Source: Limousia pullorum (GTDB taxonomy: Bacteria > Bacillota > Clostridia > Oscillospirales > Acutalibacteraceae). Taken from it: a stretch of 41,787 nucleotides of DNA. The stretch covers positions 1 to 41,787 of the forward strand of contig DVNG01000104.1 in assembly GCA_018714545.1 (NCBI GenBank). The letters run 5' to 3'. This document shows, one piece after another, positions 1 through 7,700 of this stretch. Every line of letters begins with the position of its first letter. The first letter of the stretch is position 1. The notes under the pieces were generated by a model that saw only the letters and a program-made list of their open reading frames with translations, was not told where the DNA came from and made no database searches. The position numbers and the translations under genes were made by a program.

Positions 1-807
1 AACCGGAATCGGTTCATGGTTTTTATAGACGTAATAACAGTCAAATCCGGCTTTAAGGGCAATCTCTCTTGCCTTTTCCATATATGCTCCCAATGCATCA
101 ACCTTGTGAGCATCGCTTCCGAAGGTGAGATACTTGCCGCCCAAAGCTTTGTATCTGTTTACAAGCTCAAAATCAGGCTGGGGAGCTTTTACCGCAGAAC
201 GGCATCCGCCCACATTTATTTCCAAAGCTTTTTTATTTTTAATCAAATTCAAAAATATCTCGTCTATCTTTTCACTGTATGGAGTCAGGTCCGGCATTTC
301 ACCCATCTGTGCATACATATATCTTACAGGATATGTCAGGTGCGCCAGGCTGTCAAAACCATCCCAGCAGGAAATATCCATAAGCTGTGAAAAATATTTT
401 TCAAGATAATCTTTTATATTTTCCGGGGTATACTTTAGATAATAAAAATCCTCCATTCCCTCAAGGCTGTGAAGGGAAGCCAATATAAAATCTGTATGAG
501 ATTTACCGAGGATTTCGTCCCTGAGCGCCGGATTTGAAAGGGGCTGTCCCATCTCAACACCGGTGTACACCTTTATTTTCCCCTTAAACTCCTGTGACGC
601 CTGCTTGCTTGCTTCAAAAGACAGAGGGATATTTTTCATCATATCGCCGTATTCGGTATTGTCTGTATGCAGACATTCAACCTCACAGTGGTCTGTTATT
701 GTGACGGAGGTTATACCTTTTTCCTCAGCACTTTTGCAAAGCTCCCTTACGGAACACTCGCCGTCAAATGAATACTTTGAATGTACGTGACTATCGCATA
801 TTATCAT
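1..807 (-). CDS. PHP-family histidinol phosphatase-like protein (3' end cut by window edge)
   Basis: The reading frame is open from the ATG at 807 to base 1, giving 269 codons with no stop, so only the last few residues are missing. The N-terminus contains DSHVHSKYS, the PHP metal-binding HxH motif, followed by a TDHCE motif and later SLHS and GSDAHK, the usual histidine-rich metal ligands of HisJ-type histidinol-phosphate phosphatases. In that family the enzyme removes phosphate from L-histidinol phosphate in histidine synthesis, in the cytoplasm. The start is supported by AAAGGAGG just upstream (complement of 812-820). No his genes are nearby, so the substrate is inferred from the family and another phosphoester is possible. 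It is divergent from the ACT-domain gene and has its own promoter. Confidence 0.85.
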   Translation of the reverse strand, partial: MIICDSHVHSKYSFDGECSVRELCKSAEEKGITSVTITDHCEVECLHTDNTEYGDMMKNIPLSFEASKQASQEFKGKIKVYTGVEMGQPLSNPALRDEILGKSHTDFILASLHSLEGMEDFYYLKYTPENIKDYLEKYFSQLMDISCWDGFDSLAHLTYPVRYMYAQMGEMPDLTPYSEKIDEIFLNLIKNKKALEINVGGCRSAVKAPQPDFELVNRYKALGGKYLTFGSDAHKVDALGAYMEKAREIALKAGFDCYYVYKNHEPIPV

Positions 808-829
808 ATAAAAACCTCCTTTTTCGGTT

Positions 830-858
830 ATTTTAACACAAGGAAAAGCTTTATTCAA
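830..858 (-). promoter_or_regulatory. Sigma-A-type promoter for the PHP phosphatase gene
   Basis: On the minus strand, TTGAAT (853-858) is separated by 17 bases from TAAAAT (830-835), 23 bases before the start codon at 807. Spacing is ideal and both boxes match the consensus well. Confidence 0.55.
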
Positions 859-899
859 TATATTATTTTTATTGAAATCATATTCTTTTTTAAGGATTT

Positions 900-917
900 A
901 ACACAATAAGTTGTGTT
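900..917. promoter_or_regulatory. Palindrome between divergent promoters (operator-like)
   Basis: AACACAA-TAAG-TTGTGTT is a perfect 7-bp inverted repeat with a 4-base spacer. A third copy of the half-site AACACAA lies at 835-841, overlapping the edge of the PHP gene -10 box. On the plus strand the palindrome runs into T residues, so a weak terminator is an alternative, but there is no upstream plus-strand gene to terminate. An operator is an inference. Confidence 0.3.
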
Positions 918-964
918 TTTTCAACGATAAAGACCTTTATGCAACAATTTATGGCGGTTTAACC

Positions 965-994
965 TTTACAATGCGCCATATAATATAGTATAAT
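965..994 (+). promoter_or_regulatory. Promoter for the ACT-domain/UPF0210 operon
   Basis: TTTACA (965-970), an 18-base spacer and a perfect TATAAT (989-994), followed by a leader of about 50 bases before the gene. Confidence 0.5.
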
Positions 995-1055
995 AAAAGC
1001 GTTAATTTTTAAAAAACGCAGATGTAATCGCTGCTAAGGTCACAGGAGGAACATG

Positions 1056-1325
1056 ATGAAAGCTATTGTAACCGTAATCGGAAAAGACGAAATCGGAATT
1101 CTCAGCAAAGTATCCAGCGCCTGCGCTAACGTTCATGCCAACATTCTCGAAGTTACTCAGAGTGTTTTGCAGGACGTTTTTGCTATGATAATGCTCATTG
1201 AAATCGACAGCTCAAAAATTATGCTGTCTGAGGTTCAGAAAGAGCTTGAAAAAGCAGGAAATTCCATGGGTATGAAAGTTCATGTTATGCATGAAGACAT
1301 ATTTAACAGTATGCACAAAATATAA
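1056..1325 (+). CDS. ACT domain-containing protein, UPF0237 family
   Basis: A small cytoplasmic protein of 89 residues made of a single ACT fold: beta-strand AIVTVIGKDEIGI, a helix, then two more strand and helix units. ACT domains bind amino acids or similar small ligands and control a partner enzyme. The UPF0237 family resembles the GcvR-type ACT proteins, but its ligand is unknown. Two ATG codons occur in a row at 1053 and 1056. The AGGAGG at 1044-1049 is only 3 bases from the first and 6 from the second, so the second is the better start. It is followed after 23 bases by the UPF0210 gene, an association found in many bacteria and archaea, which suggests that this protein regulates its neighbour. 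Confidence 0.88.
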   Translation: MKAIVTVIGKDEIGILSKVSSACANVHANILEVTQSVLQDVFAMIMLIEIDSSKIMLSEVQKELEKAGNSMGMKVHVMHEDIFNSMHKI

Positions 1326-1348
1326 AAAACTATTAACGAGGGATTTTT

Positions 1349-2710
1349 ATGCTTGAAACCAAAGACATTCTTGATACTATAAATATGATTGACAACGAAA
1401 ATCTCGATGTGCGTACAATCACAATGGGAATTTCGCTTTTGGACTGTATTGACGAAAATATTGACAAGGCCTGTGACAAGGTTTACGACAAAATCTGCCG
1501 CTACGCCCAGGACTTGGTTAAAACCGGCGAGGATATCAGCAACGAATATGGTATCCCGATAATCAACAAGAGAATTTCTGTTACACCTATCGGCATGATT
1601 GCCGCTCCATGTCAGAGCAGAAGAGTTGTTAAGTTTGCTTACGCCCTTGACAGAGCTGCTCAGACTTTGGGTATAAACTTCATAGGAGGTTATTCCGCTC
1701 TTGTTCACAAGGGTTTTGCAGCCGGCGACTATGCTCTTATCGAGAGTATTCCTGAGGCTTTAGCTACCACCGAGAGAGTTTGCTCCTCTGTAAACGTAGG
1801 TTCCACTAAAGCCGGAATCAACATGGACGCAGTTAAGAAAATGGGCTATGCAGTAAAGAAGTCCGCAGAGCTTACAGCTGATAAGGACTGCATCGGCGCT
1901 GCAAAGCTTGTAGTATTCTGCAACGCACCTGAGGACAACCCATTTATGGCAGGCGCATTCCACGGCGTCGGAGAGGCTGACTGCGTTATCAACGTAGGCG
2001 TATCAGGTCCTGGCGTTGTAAGAGCTGTCCTTGCAAAGGAAGGAAAAGGCAAGGATATTTCTGAAATTGCTGAAATGATTAAGAAAACTGCTTTTAAAAT
2101 CACAAGAATGGGTCAGCTTGTTGCTCAGGAAGCTTCCAAGCGTCTTTGCGTACCTTTCGGCATTGTTGACCTTTCCTTGGCTCCTACACCTGCTGTAGGC
2201 GACAGTGTTGCCCATATTCTTGAGGAAATGGGTCTTGAGGTTTGCGGATGCCACGGAACAACAGCTGCCCTTGCAATTCTCAACGACGCTGTTAAAAAGG
2301 GCGGCGTTATGGCTTCATCACATGTAGGCGGACTCAGCGGCGCATTTATCCCTGTAACAGAGGACGCCGGAATGATTTCAGCCGCAAGATGCGGAGCTTT
2401 GGATATTACAAAGCTTGAGGCAATGACCGCAGTATGCTCTGTTGGTCTTGACATGATAGTTGTACCTGGTGATACAACACCTGAGGTTATCTCTGCTATT
2501 ATTGCCGATGAGGCTGCAATAGGCATGGTAAACTCAAAAACAACAGCAGTAAGACTTATCCCGGCTATCGGCAAAAAGGGCGGCGAAGAGCTTAACTTCG
2601 GCGGACTTTTGGGTATGGGCCCTGTAATGCCATTGAGAGCCGGTTCTCCTGCTGAATTTGTAAACAGAGGCGGCAGAATCCCTGCTCCACTTCAGTCTTT
2701 GAAAAACTAA
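1349..2710 (+). CDS. UPF0210 (DUF711) family protein
   Basis: 453 residues, the usual full length of the UPF0210/DUF711 family. Features include an IGMIAAPCQ segment, the glycine-rich [13 protein letters not shown] stretch near residue 110, and [12 protein letters not shown]. The C-terminus carries a [12 protein letters not shown] motif. The family has been structurally linked to the pyruvate formate-lyase/ribonucleotide reductase-like fold, but no glycyl-radical motif is visible and no reaction is established. It is predicted to be cytoplasmic. It sits directly behind the ACT-domain gene and in front of a strong terminator, so the two form a two-gene operon. Family assignment is firm; function is unknown. 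Confidence 0.9.
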   Translation: MLETKDILDTINMIDNENLDVRTITMGISLLDCIDENIDKACDKVYDKICRYAQDLVKTGEDISNEYGIPIINKRISVTPIGMIAAPCQSRRVVKFAYALDRAAQTLGINFIGGYSALVHKGFAAGDYALIESIPEALATTERVCSSVNVGSTKAGINMDAVKKMGYAVKKSAELTADKDCIGAAKLVVFCNAPEDNPFMAGAFHGVGEADCVINVGVSGPGVVRAVLAKEGKGKDISEIAEMIKKTAFKITRMGQLVAQEASKRLCVPFGIVDLSLAPTPAVGDSVAHILEEMGLEVCGCHGTTAALAILNDAVKKGGVMASSHVGGLSGAFIPVTEDAGMISAARCGALDITKLEAMTAVCSVGLDMIVVPGDTTPEVISAIIADEAAIGMVNSKTTAVRLIPAIGKKGGEELNFGGLLGMGPVMPLRAGSPAEFVNRGGRIPAPLQSLKN

Positions 2711-2715
2711 CCACT

Positions 2716-2753
2716 AACCGAACAGGCGTTTTTAACGTTTGTTCGGTTTTTTT
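2716..2753 (+). terminator. Rho-independent terminator after the UPF0210 gene
   Basis: AACCGAACA (2716-2724) pairs with TGTTCGGTT (2740-2748). An inner CGTT/AACG extension (2727-2730 with 2734-2737) closes a TTT loop across two G-T wobbles, and a T run follows. It separates this operon from the ATPase operon. Confidence 0.85.
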
Positions 2754-2818
2754 ATAAAAAAAATTATACCATTTTTACAAAATTAGGTTATGTGTATCGG
2801 ATCATACCTAAGAACAAC

Positions 2819-2847
2819 TTGAAATTCTCCCGATGTAGTTTTATAAT
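2819..2847 (+). promoter_or_regulatory. Promoter of the V/A-type ATPase operon
   Basis: TTGAAA (2819-2824), a 17-base spacer and a perfect TATAAT (2842-2847), about 33 bases before the first gene, which has a strong GGAGGTG ribosome binding site at 2868-2874. Confidence 0.75.
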
Positions 2848-2879
2848 ATAGTGTTAGAAATAAAAATGGAGGTGAAGTT

Positions 2880-3194
2880 ATGCAGGACATCATCAGAAAA
2901 ATAGTCGAAATGGATGAAGAAGCAAGGCGATTGAAAGAGCAGGCTGAAAAAGAAAAGCTTGAATCTGAAAAATCTATTGCCGAAACAAAACAAAAAGTTC
3001 ACGATGAATTTATCGAGAGAGCTAAGACCAGAGCCGCCAAAACTACCGAGGCTGAAAGAGCTGCTCTTGACAAATCATGGCAGGAAACTAAGCTTATTCA
3101 TCAAGAAATTGAAAAAAATCTGAAAAGTCAATATATCCAGAACAAGGATAAATGGATTGATGAGATTGTAAAAAGGGCAAAGCTTACTTCATGA
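2880..3194 (+). CDS. ntpF: V/A-type ATPase peripheral stalk subunit (G/H-type, NtpF-like)
   Basis: 104 residues, almost entirely charged helix rich in Glu, Lys, Gln and Ala, with a heptad-like pattern and no membrane segment. This is the expected shape of the small coiled-coil stalk subunit that pairs with subunit E and links the A3B3 head to subunit I. Sequence conservation in the family is low, so the call rests on composition, size and position as first gene of a complete ATPase operon, the same position as ntpF in Enterococcus. The GGAGGTG site at 2868 fixes the start. The next gene, subunit C, begins 41 bases downstream. Confidence 0.75.
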   Translation: MQDIIRKIVEMDEEARRLKEQAEKEKLESEKSIAETKQKVHDEFIERAKTRAAKTTEAERAALDKSWQETKLIHQEIEKNLKSQYIQNKDKWIDEIVKRAKLTS

Positions 3195-3235
3195 AAGTTG
3201 TATTTTTTAAACAACAAGAAGGAGGTGCACAATAA

Positions 3236-4270
3236 ATGACAATAATAGATTCTTCCGGTGCAATTCCGGCGAAAGCCAGAGCCAAATACGGCAGACGACT
3301 TACATCGGAGGATTATAATAACCTGATTCACTGCAAAACAGTTGCAGAAGTTGCGAATTATCTTAAGAGCAACACCTACTACAACGATGTTCTTTCTCAG
3401 TTGAATGAACACAATATCCACAGAGGTCAGGTTGAGCTTTTGTTAAAGCAAAAATTGTTTTACGATTTTGACGAGCTGTGCAGATACGAGTCACGGTCGG
3501 GAAACGGTTTTTCAAAGTTTATTGTAATGAGATATGAAATAAATCAGCTTATCCAATATCTCATTCTCTTAAACACCGGAAAAAGCCGTGAGTATATCTT
3601 CTCTCTCCCAAGTTACTTTGACAACTACACAGACATCAAGCTTTCACAGCTGGCAGCCTGTAAGGACTACAGCGCTTTTTTGGAAACAATCTCTCATACG
3701 CCTTATTACGGCGTGCTGAAAGAATTTGCTCCGAAAGACGGCAAAACCTTAAACCTTGCCGCTATTGAAAACAGCCTGTATCGTTATATGTACGACCAGC
3801 TTTACACTGCAATTGGAAAGCATAACCCCAAGTCCGAACGAAACGAGATAAAAAAGCTTTTTGACATGATAATTGATTTTTCCAATATCGGTAAAATCTA
3901 CAGACTTAAAAAGTCCTATAAAATGAAGGGAAGCGCCATTGAATCTTATCTCCTTCCCTACGGCACTGTTACAAAAGAACAAAGAGAAGATCTTTGCAGC
4001 TGTGACATGTCGGAGTTTTTCAATCTTCTTGGAGATATGCACCAATTCAGAAATATCATGAAAAACAACAATCACGATATGTCGAGAATACCCATGGAGG
4101 CAAGATACAAACTGTGCAGAAATAAAATTTATTTCTCCCAAAACCCAGGTGTTGTAATGATTGCCTATATGTATATTGTCGGCATAGAGGTATCAAATAT
4201 TATCACCATTGTCGAATCCGTGAGATACTCTGTAGCTCCGGAGGTTATCGAAGAGATGATAATTCATTGA
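3236..4270 (+). CDS. ntpC: V-type ATP synthase subunit C
   Basis: 344 residues, typical for the V/A-ATPase C (archaeal C, eukaryotic d) subunit. This soluble, all-helical socket sits on the K-ring and receives the central shaft formed by D and F. Visible hallmarks are the N-terminal YGRRLTSEDYNNLI segment, repeated helix bundles with Tyr/Leu spacing, and a C-terminal YMYIVGIEVSNIITIVES helix close to the family signature. The start has GGAGGTG about 9 bases upstream. It lies between the G/H and I genes. In the Enterococcus ntp operon the C gene instead lies after E, so this order differs. Confidence 0.88.
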   Translation: MTIIDSSGAIPAKARAKYGRRLTSEDYNNLIHCKTVAEVANYLKSNTYYNDVLSQLNEHNIHRGQVELLLKQKLFYDFDELCRYESRSGNGFSKFIVMRYEINQLIQYLILLNTGKSREYIFSLPSYFDNYTDIKLSQLAACKDYSAFLETISHTPYYGVLKEFAPKDGKTLNLAAIENSLYRYMYDQLYTAIGKHNPKSERNEIKKLFDMIIDFSNIGKIYRLKKSYKMKGSAIESYLLPYGTVTKEQREDLCSCDMSEFFNLLGDMHQFRNIMKNNNHDMSRIPMEARYKLCRNKIYFSQNPGVVMIAYMYIVGIEVSNIITIVESVRYSVAPEVIEEMIIH

Positions 4271-4314
4271 TAGATTGATGTAAATAAAGAAGTAAAATAT
4301 GAGAGGTGATTATT

Positions 4315-6255
4315 TTGGCTGTTGCCCAGATTAAATCCATCGGAATTATCGGGCTCCTCAAGGATTTTGATAAAGCAGCGGAAATTTGCGGAAAATCCGA
4401 AATTTTTCAGCCGGAAGAAGTCAGCAAATTTTATTCCGAAACGGATAAGTTTGTTCCTGTTTCCATCAAGAATAATTTTTCCGCTCCCCTTGAAAAGCTG
4501 AAAAATCTTTTTGATGAAATCGGTTTTGAACCTGAGATTGATGTCATTGATGAAGAACACATCAAAAAAGCTGAGCTGCTCAAGCAGTCGGCAGAGGTTG
4601 TGGACAGTCTTTCTTCAATCATTGCTCAGCGTGACAAAATCAAAGAGGATATTTCCGACTGTAAAAGCACCATCGAACAGACAAGCCACTTTTTAGGACT
4701 GGATTTGGAGTTTGAAAAAATCGCTGCCTGTGAATACATCAAGGTAAATTTCGGACGACTTCCACTTGACAGCTATAAAAAGCTTGTAAATTACGAGGAT
4801 AACCCCTATGTTGCTTTCTTCCCCTGCACTTCTGACGATGCCTATTGCTGGGGCGTTTATGTAGCTCCTATTGAGGAAAGCGACGAAGTTGACAGAATCT
4901 TTTCCGGTCTTTATTTTGAACACAATGCTTTGGGTGAGTTTAAAGGACTTCCTGAGGATTTCTATAAAGAACAACAGAAAAGACTTGCAGAGCTTGAAAA
5001 AGAACTCGAGAATTCCAATCTTAAAATAGAAGAATTTAAAAGATTTAACAAAGCTACTCTTAACAAAATTTACACCCATCTGGAACAGGAAAATCTCTAC
5101 TGTACAATAAAACTTAAAGCTATGAGATACAATCAAAGCTTTATTATCACCGGCTGGGTTCCAAACGACAAGGCAGACATGCTCCAAAAACAGCTTGAGG
5201 CTTTGGAAAGCGTTGAGGTTACAACAGACGAAGGAAAAAATATGCTGAAAAGCCAGCCTCCTGTTAAACTGAAAAACTGCTTCTTCTCAAGACCGTTTGA
5301 GTACTACACAGAAATGTACGGTCTGCCAAATTACAACGAAATTGACCCTACCACATTTATCGCTATAACCTACACGGTTTTATTCGGTATAATGTTCGGC
5401 GATGTGGGTCACGGCATTATTTTGCTGCTTGCCGCAATCTTTATGTGGAAAAAGCGTCACATGCCTATCGGAAAGCTTTTGATACCCTGCGCCGTTTCCT
5501 CAACTATTTTCGGTGCTGTATTCGGAAGCGTATTCGGATTTGAACATGTTTTAGACCCGATGTACAGAGCGCTGTTTGGTTTTGAAGAAAAGCCTATCGA
5601 GGTTATGGCTTCATCAACCACAAACTACATTATATACAGCGCCGTAGGTATAGGAATGTTCCTGCTCATTATCGCAATGTGCCTGAACATTTACTCTTCT
5701 GTAAAACGAAAAGCCATAGGCGAAGCGATTTTCGGAATTAACGGACTTGCAGGACTTGTGTTCTACGGTTCCGCAGTTGCAGGACTTGTATGCCAGATGT
5801 TCCTGGGAATCCCGATAATGACTCCTGTATACGTTGTTTTGCTTATTGTTCTTCCACTTATTCTTGTTTTCCTCAGAGAGCCTCTTTCAAAGCTTGTTGA
5901 GGGCGACAAAAACTGGAAGCCTGAAAAATGGGGCGGTTTCATAGTTGACAACATATTTGAGATGTTTGAGGTTCTCTTAAGCTATGTAACCAACACAATG
6001 AGCTTTTTGCGTGTAGGCGCATTCGTTTTGGTTCACGCCGGTATGATGCAGGTTGTCTTCGTACTTGCTGAAATGATTGGCGGAACAGGTTATGTTATCA
6101 CAGTAATCATCGGTAACATAATTGTTTTGGGACTTGAGGCACTCTTGGTTGCAATTCAGGTTCTTCGTTTGGAATACTACGAAATGTTCAGCCGCTTCTA
6201 TATCGGAGAAGGCAGAGCATATACTCCCCTTAAACTTAAAAAGGCGGAAAGATAA
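4315..6255 (+). CDS. ntpI: V-type ATP synthase subunit I (a-type stator)
   Basis: About 646 residues. The N-terminal half (to about residue 330) is soluble with two coiled-coil arms that contact the peripheral stalks. The C-terminal half has about seven or eight membrane segments that form the ion half-channels against the K-ring. The last membrane helix, around VLRLEYYEMFSRFY, carries the conserved Arg expected to face the rotor glutamate. A GTG at 4306 is in frame, but it lies inside the GAGGTGAT ribosome binding site. The TTG at 4315, 4 bases after GGTGAT, is therefore the better start and gives MAVAQIKSIG. It follows subunit C by 44 bases and precedes subunit K by 44 bases. Confidence 0.93.
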   Translation: MAVAQIKSIGIIGLLKDFDKAAEICGKSEIFQPEEVSKFYSETDKFVPVSIKNNFSAPLEKLKNLFDEIGFEPEIDVIDEEHIKKAELLKQSAEVVDSLSSIIAQRDKIKEDISDCKSTIEQTSHFLGLDLEFEKIAACEYIKVNFGRLPLDSYKKLVNYEDNPYVAFFPCTSDDAYCWGVYVAPIEESDEVDRIFSGLYFEHNALGEFKGLPEDFYKEQQKRLAELEKELENSNLKIEEFKRFNKATLNKIYTHLEQENLYCTIKLKAMRYNQSFIITGWVPNDKADMLQKQLEALESVEVTTDEGKNMLKSQPPVKLKNCFFSRPFEYYTEMYGLPNYNEIDPTTFIAITYTVLFGIMFGDVGHGIILLLAAIFMWKKRHMPIGKLLIPCAVSSTIFGAVFGSVFGFEHVLDPMYRALFGFEEKPIEVMASSTTNYIIYSAVGIGMFLLIIAMCLNIYSSVKRKAIGEAIFGINGLAGLVFYGSAVAGLVCQMFLGIPIMTPVYVVLLIVLPLILVFLREPLSKLVEGDKNWKPEKWGGFIVDNIFEMFEVLLSYVTNTMSFLRVGAFVLVHAGMMQVVFVLAEMIGGTGYVITVIIGNIIVLGLEALLVAIQVLRLEYYEMFSRFYIGEGRAYTPLKLKKAER

Positions 6256-6299
6256 AATACTATAATAATTTAATTATAAAATATTCGGAGGTTTTTACC

Positions 6300-6731
6300 A
6301 TGACAGCTTTTGATTTTGTAATGTTGGCAATTCCTGTTGCTTTTCTTATTCTTTCAGTATTTCTCTGCGTTAAGGCTTTTGAAAAAGGAAAAAGCCCAAA
6401 GAAAACAGTTTACACTCAGATAGCTTCTTTCGTTGCAGTTTTTGCAGTTTGCCTTTTGTTCCCTACAGTTGCAGGCGCAGCTGAAGTAGCAACTACAGGC
6501 GCAGTTTCCGGAGGAGACTTCGGTATGGGTCTTATCGGCGCAGGTATTGCAACAGGTCTTTCCTGCATCGGCGGCGGTATCGCTGTTGGCGGCGCTGCTC
6601 CTGCTGCTATCGGCGCAACAAGTGAAGATTCCAAGAACTTCGGTAAGTCAATCATCTTCGTTGCTCTCGGTGAAGGATGCGCACTTTACGGTATGCTTAT
6701 TTCTATTATGATTCTTTCAAAGTTGGGATAA
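6300..6731 (+). CDS. ntpK: V-type ATP synthase subunit K (membrane rotor proteolipid)
   Basis: 143 residues with four predicted membrane helices (about 6-25, 41-60, 74-100 and 116-140). The last two form a glycine-rich c-type hairpin with the ion-binding glutamate at Glu125 in the ALGEGCALYG motif. This subunit oligomerises into the ring that rotates as ions cross. The first two helices are not glycine-rich and lack a carboxylate, and helix 2 ends in TVAGA-AE, which resembles a signal-peptidase site. Residues associated with sodium binding (a Gln in the hairpin's first helix, Ser/Thr right after the Glu) are not seen, which fits proton coupling, but this is inference. It lies 2 bases upstream of the F gene. 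Confidence 0.9.
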   Translation: MTAFDFVMLAIPVAFLILSVFLCVKAFEKGKSPKKTVYTQIASFVAVFAVCLLFPTVAGAAEVATTGAVSGGDFGMGLIGAGIATGLSCIGGGIAVGGAAPAAIGATSEDSKNFGKSIIFVALGEGCALYGMLISIMILSKLG

Positions 6732-6733
6732 TT

Positions 6734-7042
6734 ATGAAGTTTTTCTTGATTAGTGACAATGTAGATACTAAAATGGGACTTCGCCTTGCCGGTATTGACG
6801 GCGTGGTTATTCACAGCGACAGCGAGGTTAAGGACGAGCTTATGAAAGCTATGGACAACCCGGAAATCGCAGTAATCCTTATGACGGAACGTCTTGTTTC
6901 TTTATGTCCGGATTTGATTTACGATTTGAAGCTTAACAGACGTCAGCCCCTTATCGTTGAAATTCCAGACCGTCACGGAAACGGAAGAACCAAAGACAGT
7001 ATTACAAAGTATGTTCAGGATGCCATCGGTGTTAAACTATAA
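6734..7042 (+). CDS. ntpG: V-type ATP synthase subunit F
   Basis: 102 residues from the ATG at 6734, matching the roughly 100-residue F (NtpG) subunit. This small Rossmann-like protein binds subunit D in the central shaft. The N-terminus MKFFLISDNVDTKMGLRLAGI is the family signature, and the IAVILMTERL and PLIVEIPDRHG segments follow as expected. The frame is open further upstream into the K gene, but the conserved N-terminus and the 2-base spacing after the K stop fix the start here. Translational coupling to subunit K is likely. Confidence 0.9.
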   Translation: MKFFLISDNVDTKMGLRLAGIDGVVIHSDSEVKDELMKAMDNPEIAVILMTERLVSLCPDLIYDLKLNRRQPLIVEIPDRHGNGRTKDSITKYVQDAIGVKL

Positions 7043-7102
7043 TCTGCGGACTGCGGCAGTATAATCGGCAGTTAAACACTTTTATTACAAAGAGGTATTG
7101 CA

Positions 7103-7699
7103 ATGAATGACGCCATGATTACTAATAACTTCCTGAACGCAATACACAAGTATGCGGAGAAGCAAAAGGAAGAAATTAAAAACGATATAGAAAAAAGAAA
7201 AGCGGAGGAACTCAGGCAGGTTGAGGACGAAAGCCTTAAGGAAGCATTTGAGCTTATTCAGGCACAGGTTGCCCGTGAAAAGCTCAACATGACCAGCGAA
7301 CTTGCTAAACGTGAACAGGACAGCCGCAAGCACATTTACAGTATGCGCCAGCAGATGACCGAAGAAATTTTCACAAACGCCGCTTTAAAGCTTAAAGAAT
7401 ATGCCAAAACCGAAGAGTACGGCAAGGCTCTTTTAAAGAGCGCAGAAAAAATGGCTGAGATGTTTAAGGACAGCCCTGTTGTGCTTTACATGTCACCAAA
7501 TGATAAAAAGTATTACGACCAGGCAGCCGGAAAGTTCTCAGGAAAGGCTGAGGTCAAAGAGGACAGAACCATTGAAATAGGCGGTCTTAAATGCCGCTGT
7601 GACAATGCAAAAGCTATTGCCGATGACACAATGGACACTGCCCTTATGAACCAAAGAGAATGGTTCACAGAAAATTCTAACTTGAAGGTGGTGCTGTAA
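7103..7699 (+). CDS. ntpE: V-type ATP synthase subunit E (peripheral stalk)
   Basis: 198 residues. The N-terminal 90 or so are a highly charged coiled coil that would pair with the G/H subunit, and the C-terminal half is a mixed alpha/beta head that binds the top of the A3B3 hexamer. This is the normal two-part plan and length of subunit E. GAGGT lies about 8 bases before the ATG. Its stop is directly followed by the subunit A start, with one base between, which argues for tight co-expression. Sequence similarity within the family is modest, so context adds much of the support. Confidence 0.85.
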   Translation: MNDAMITNNFLNAIHKYAEKQKEEIKNDIEKRKAEELRQVEDESLKEAFELIQAQVAREKLNMTSELAKREQDSRKHIYSMRQQMTEEIFTNAALKLKEYAKTEEYGKALLKSAEKMAEMFKDSPVVLYMSPNDKKYYDQAAGKFSGKAEVKEDRTIEIGGLKCRCDNAKAIADDTMDTALMNQREWFTENSNLKVVL

Positions 7700-7700
7700 T

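Noticed and set aside
808..1052. Search for a riboswitch or small RNA in the longest intergenic gap
   Set aside because: Apart from the promoters and the palindrome, it is AT-rich with no stable multi-stem structure that I recognise.
2125..2574. A 149-codon minus-strand open frame opposite the UPF0210 gene
   Set aside because: It is Ala/Ser/Thr/Pro-rich as expected for an antisense shadow, and no initiation signal is present.
6677..6733. N-terminal extension of subunit F into subunit K
   Set aside because: The extension is out of register with the family N-terminus and would overlap the proteolipid coding region.
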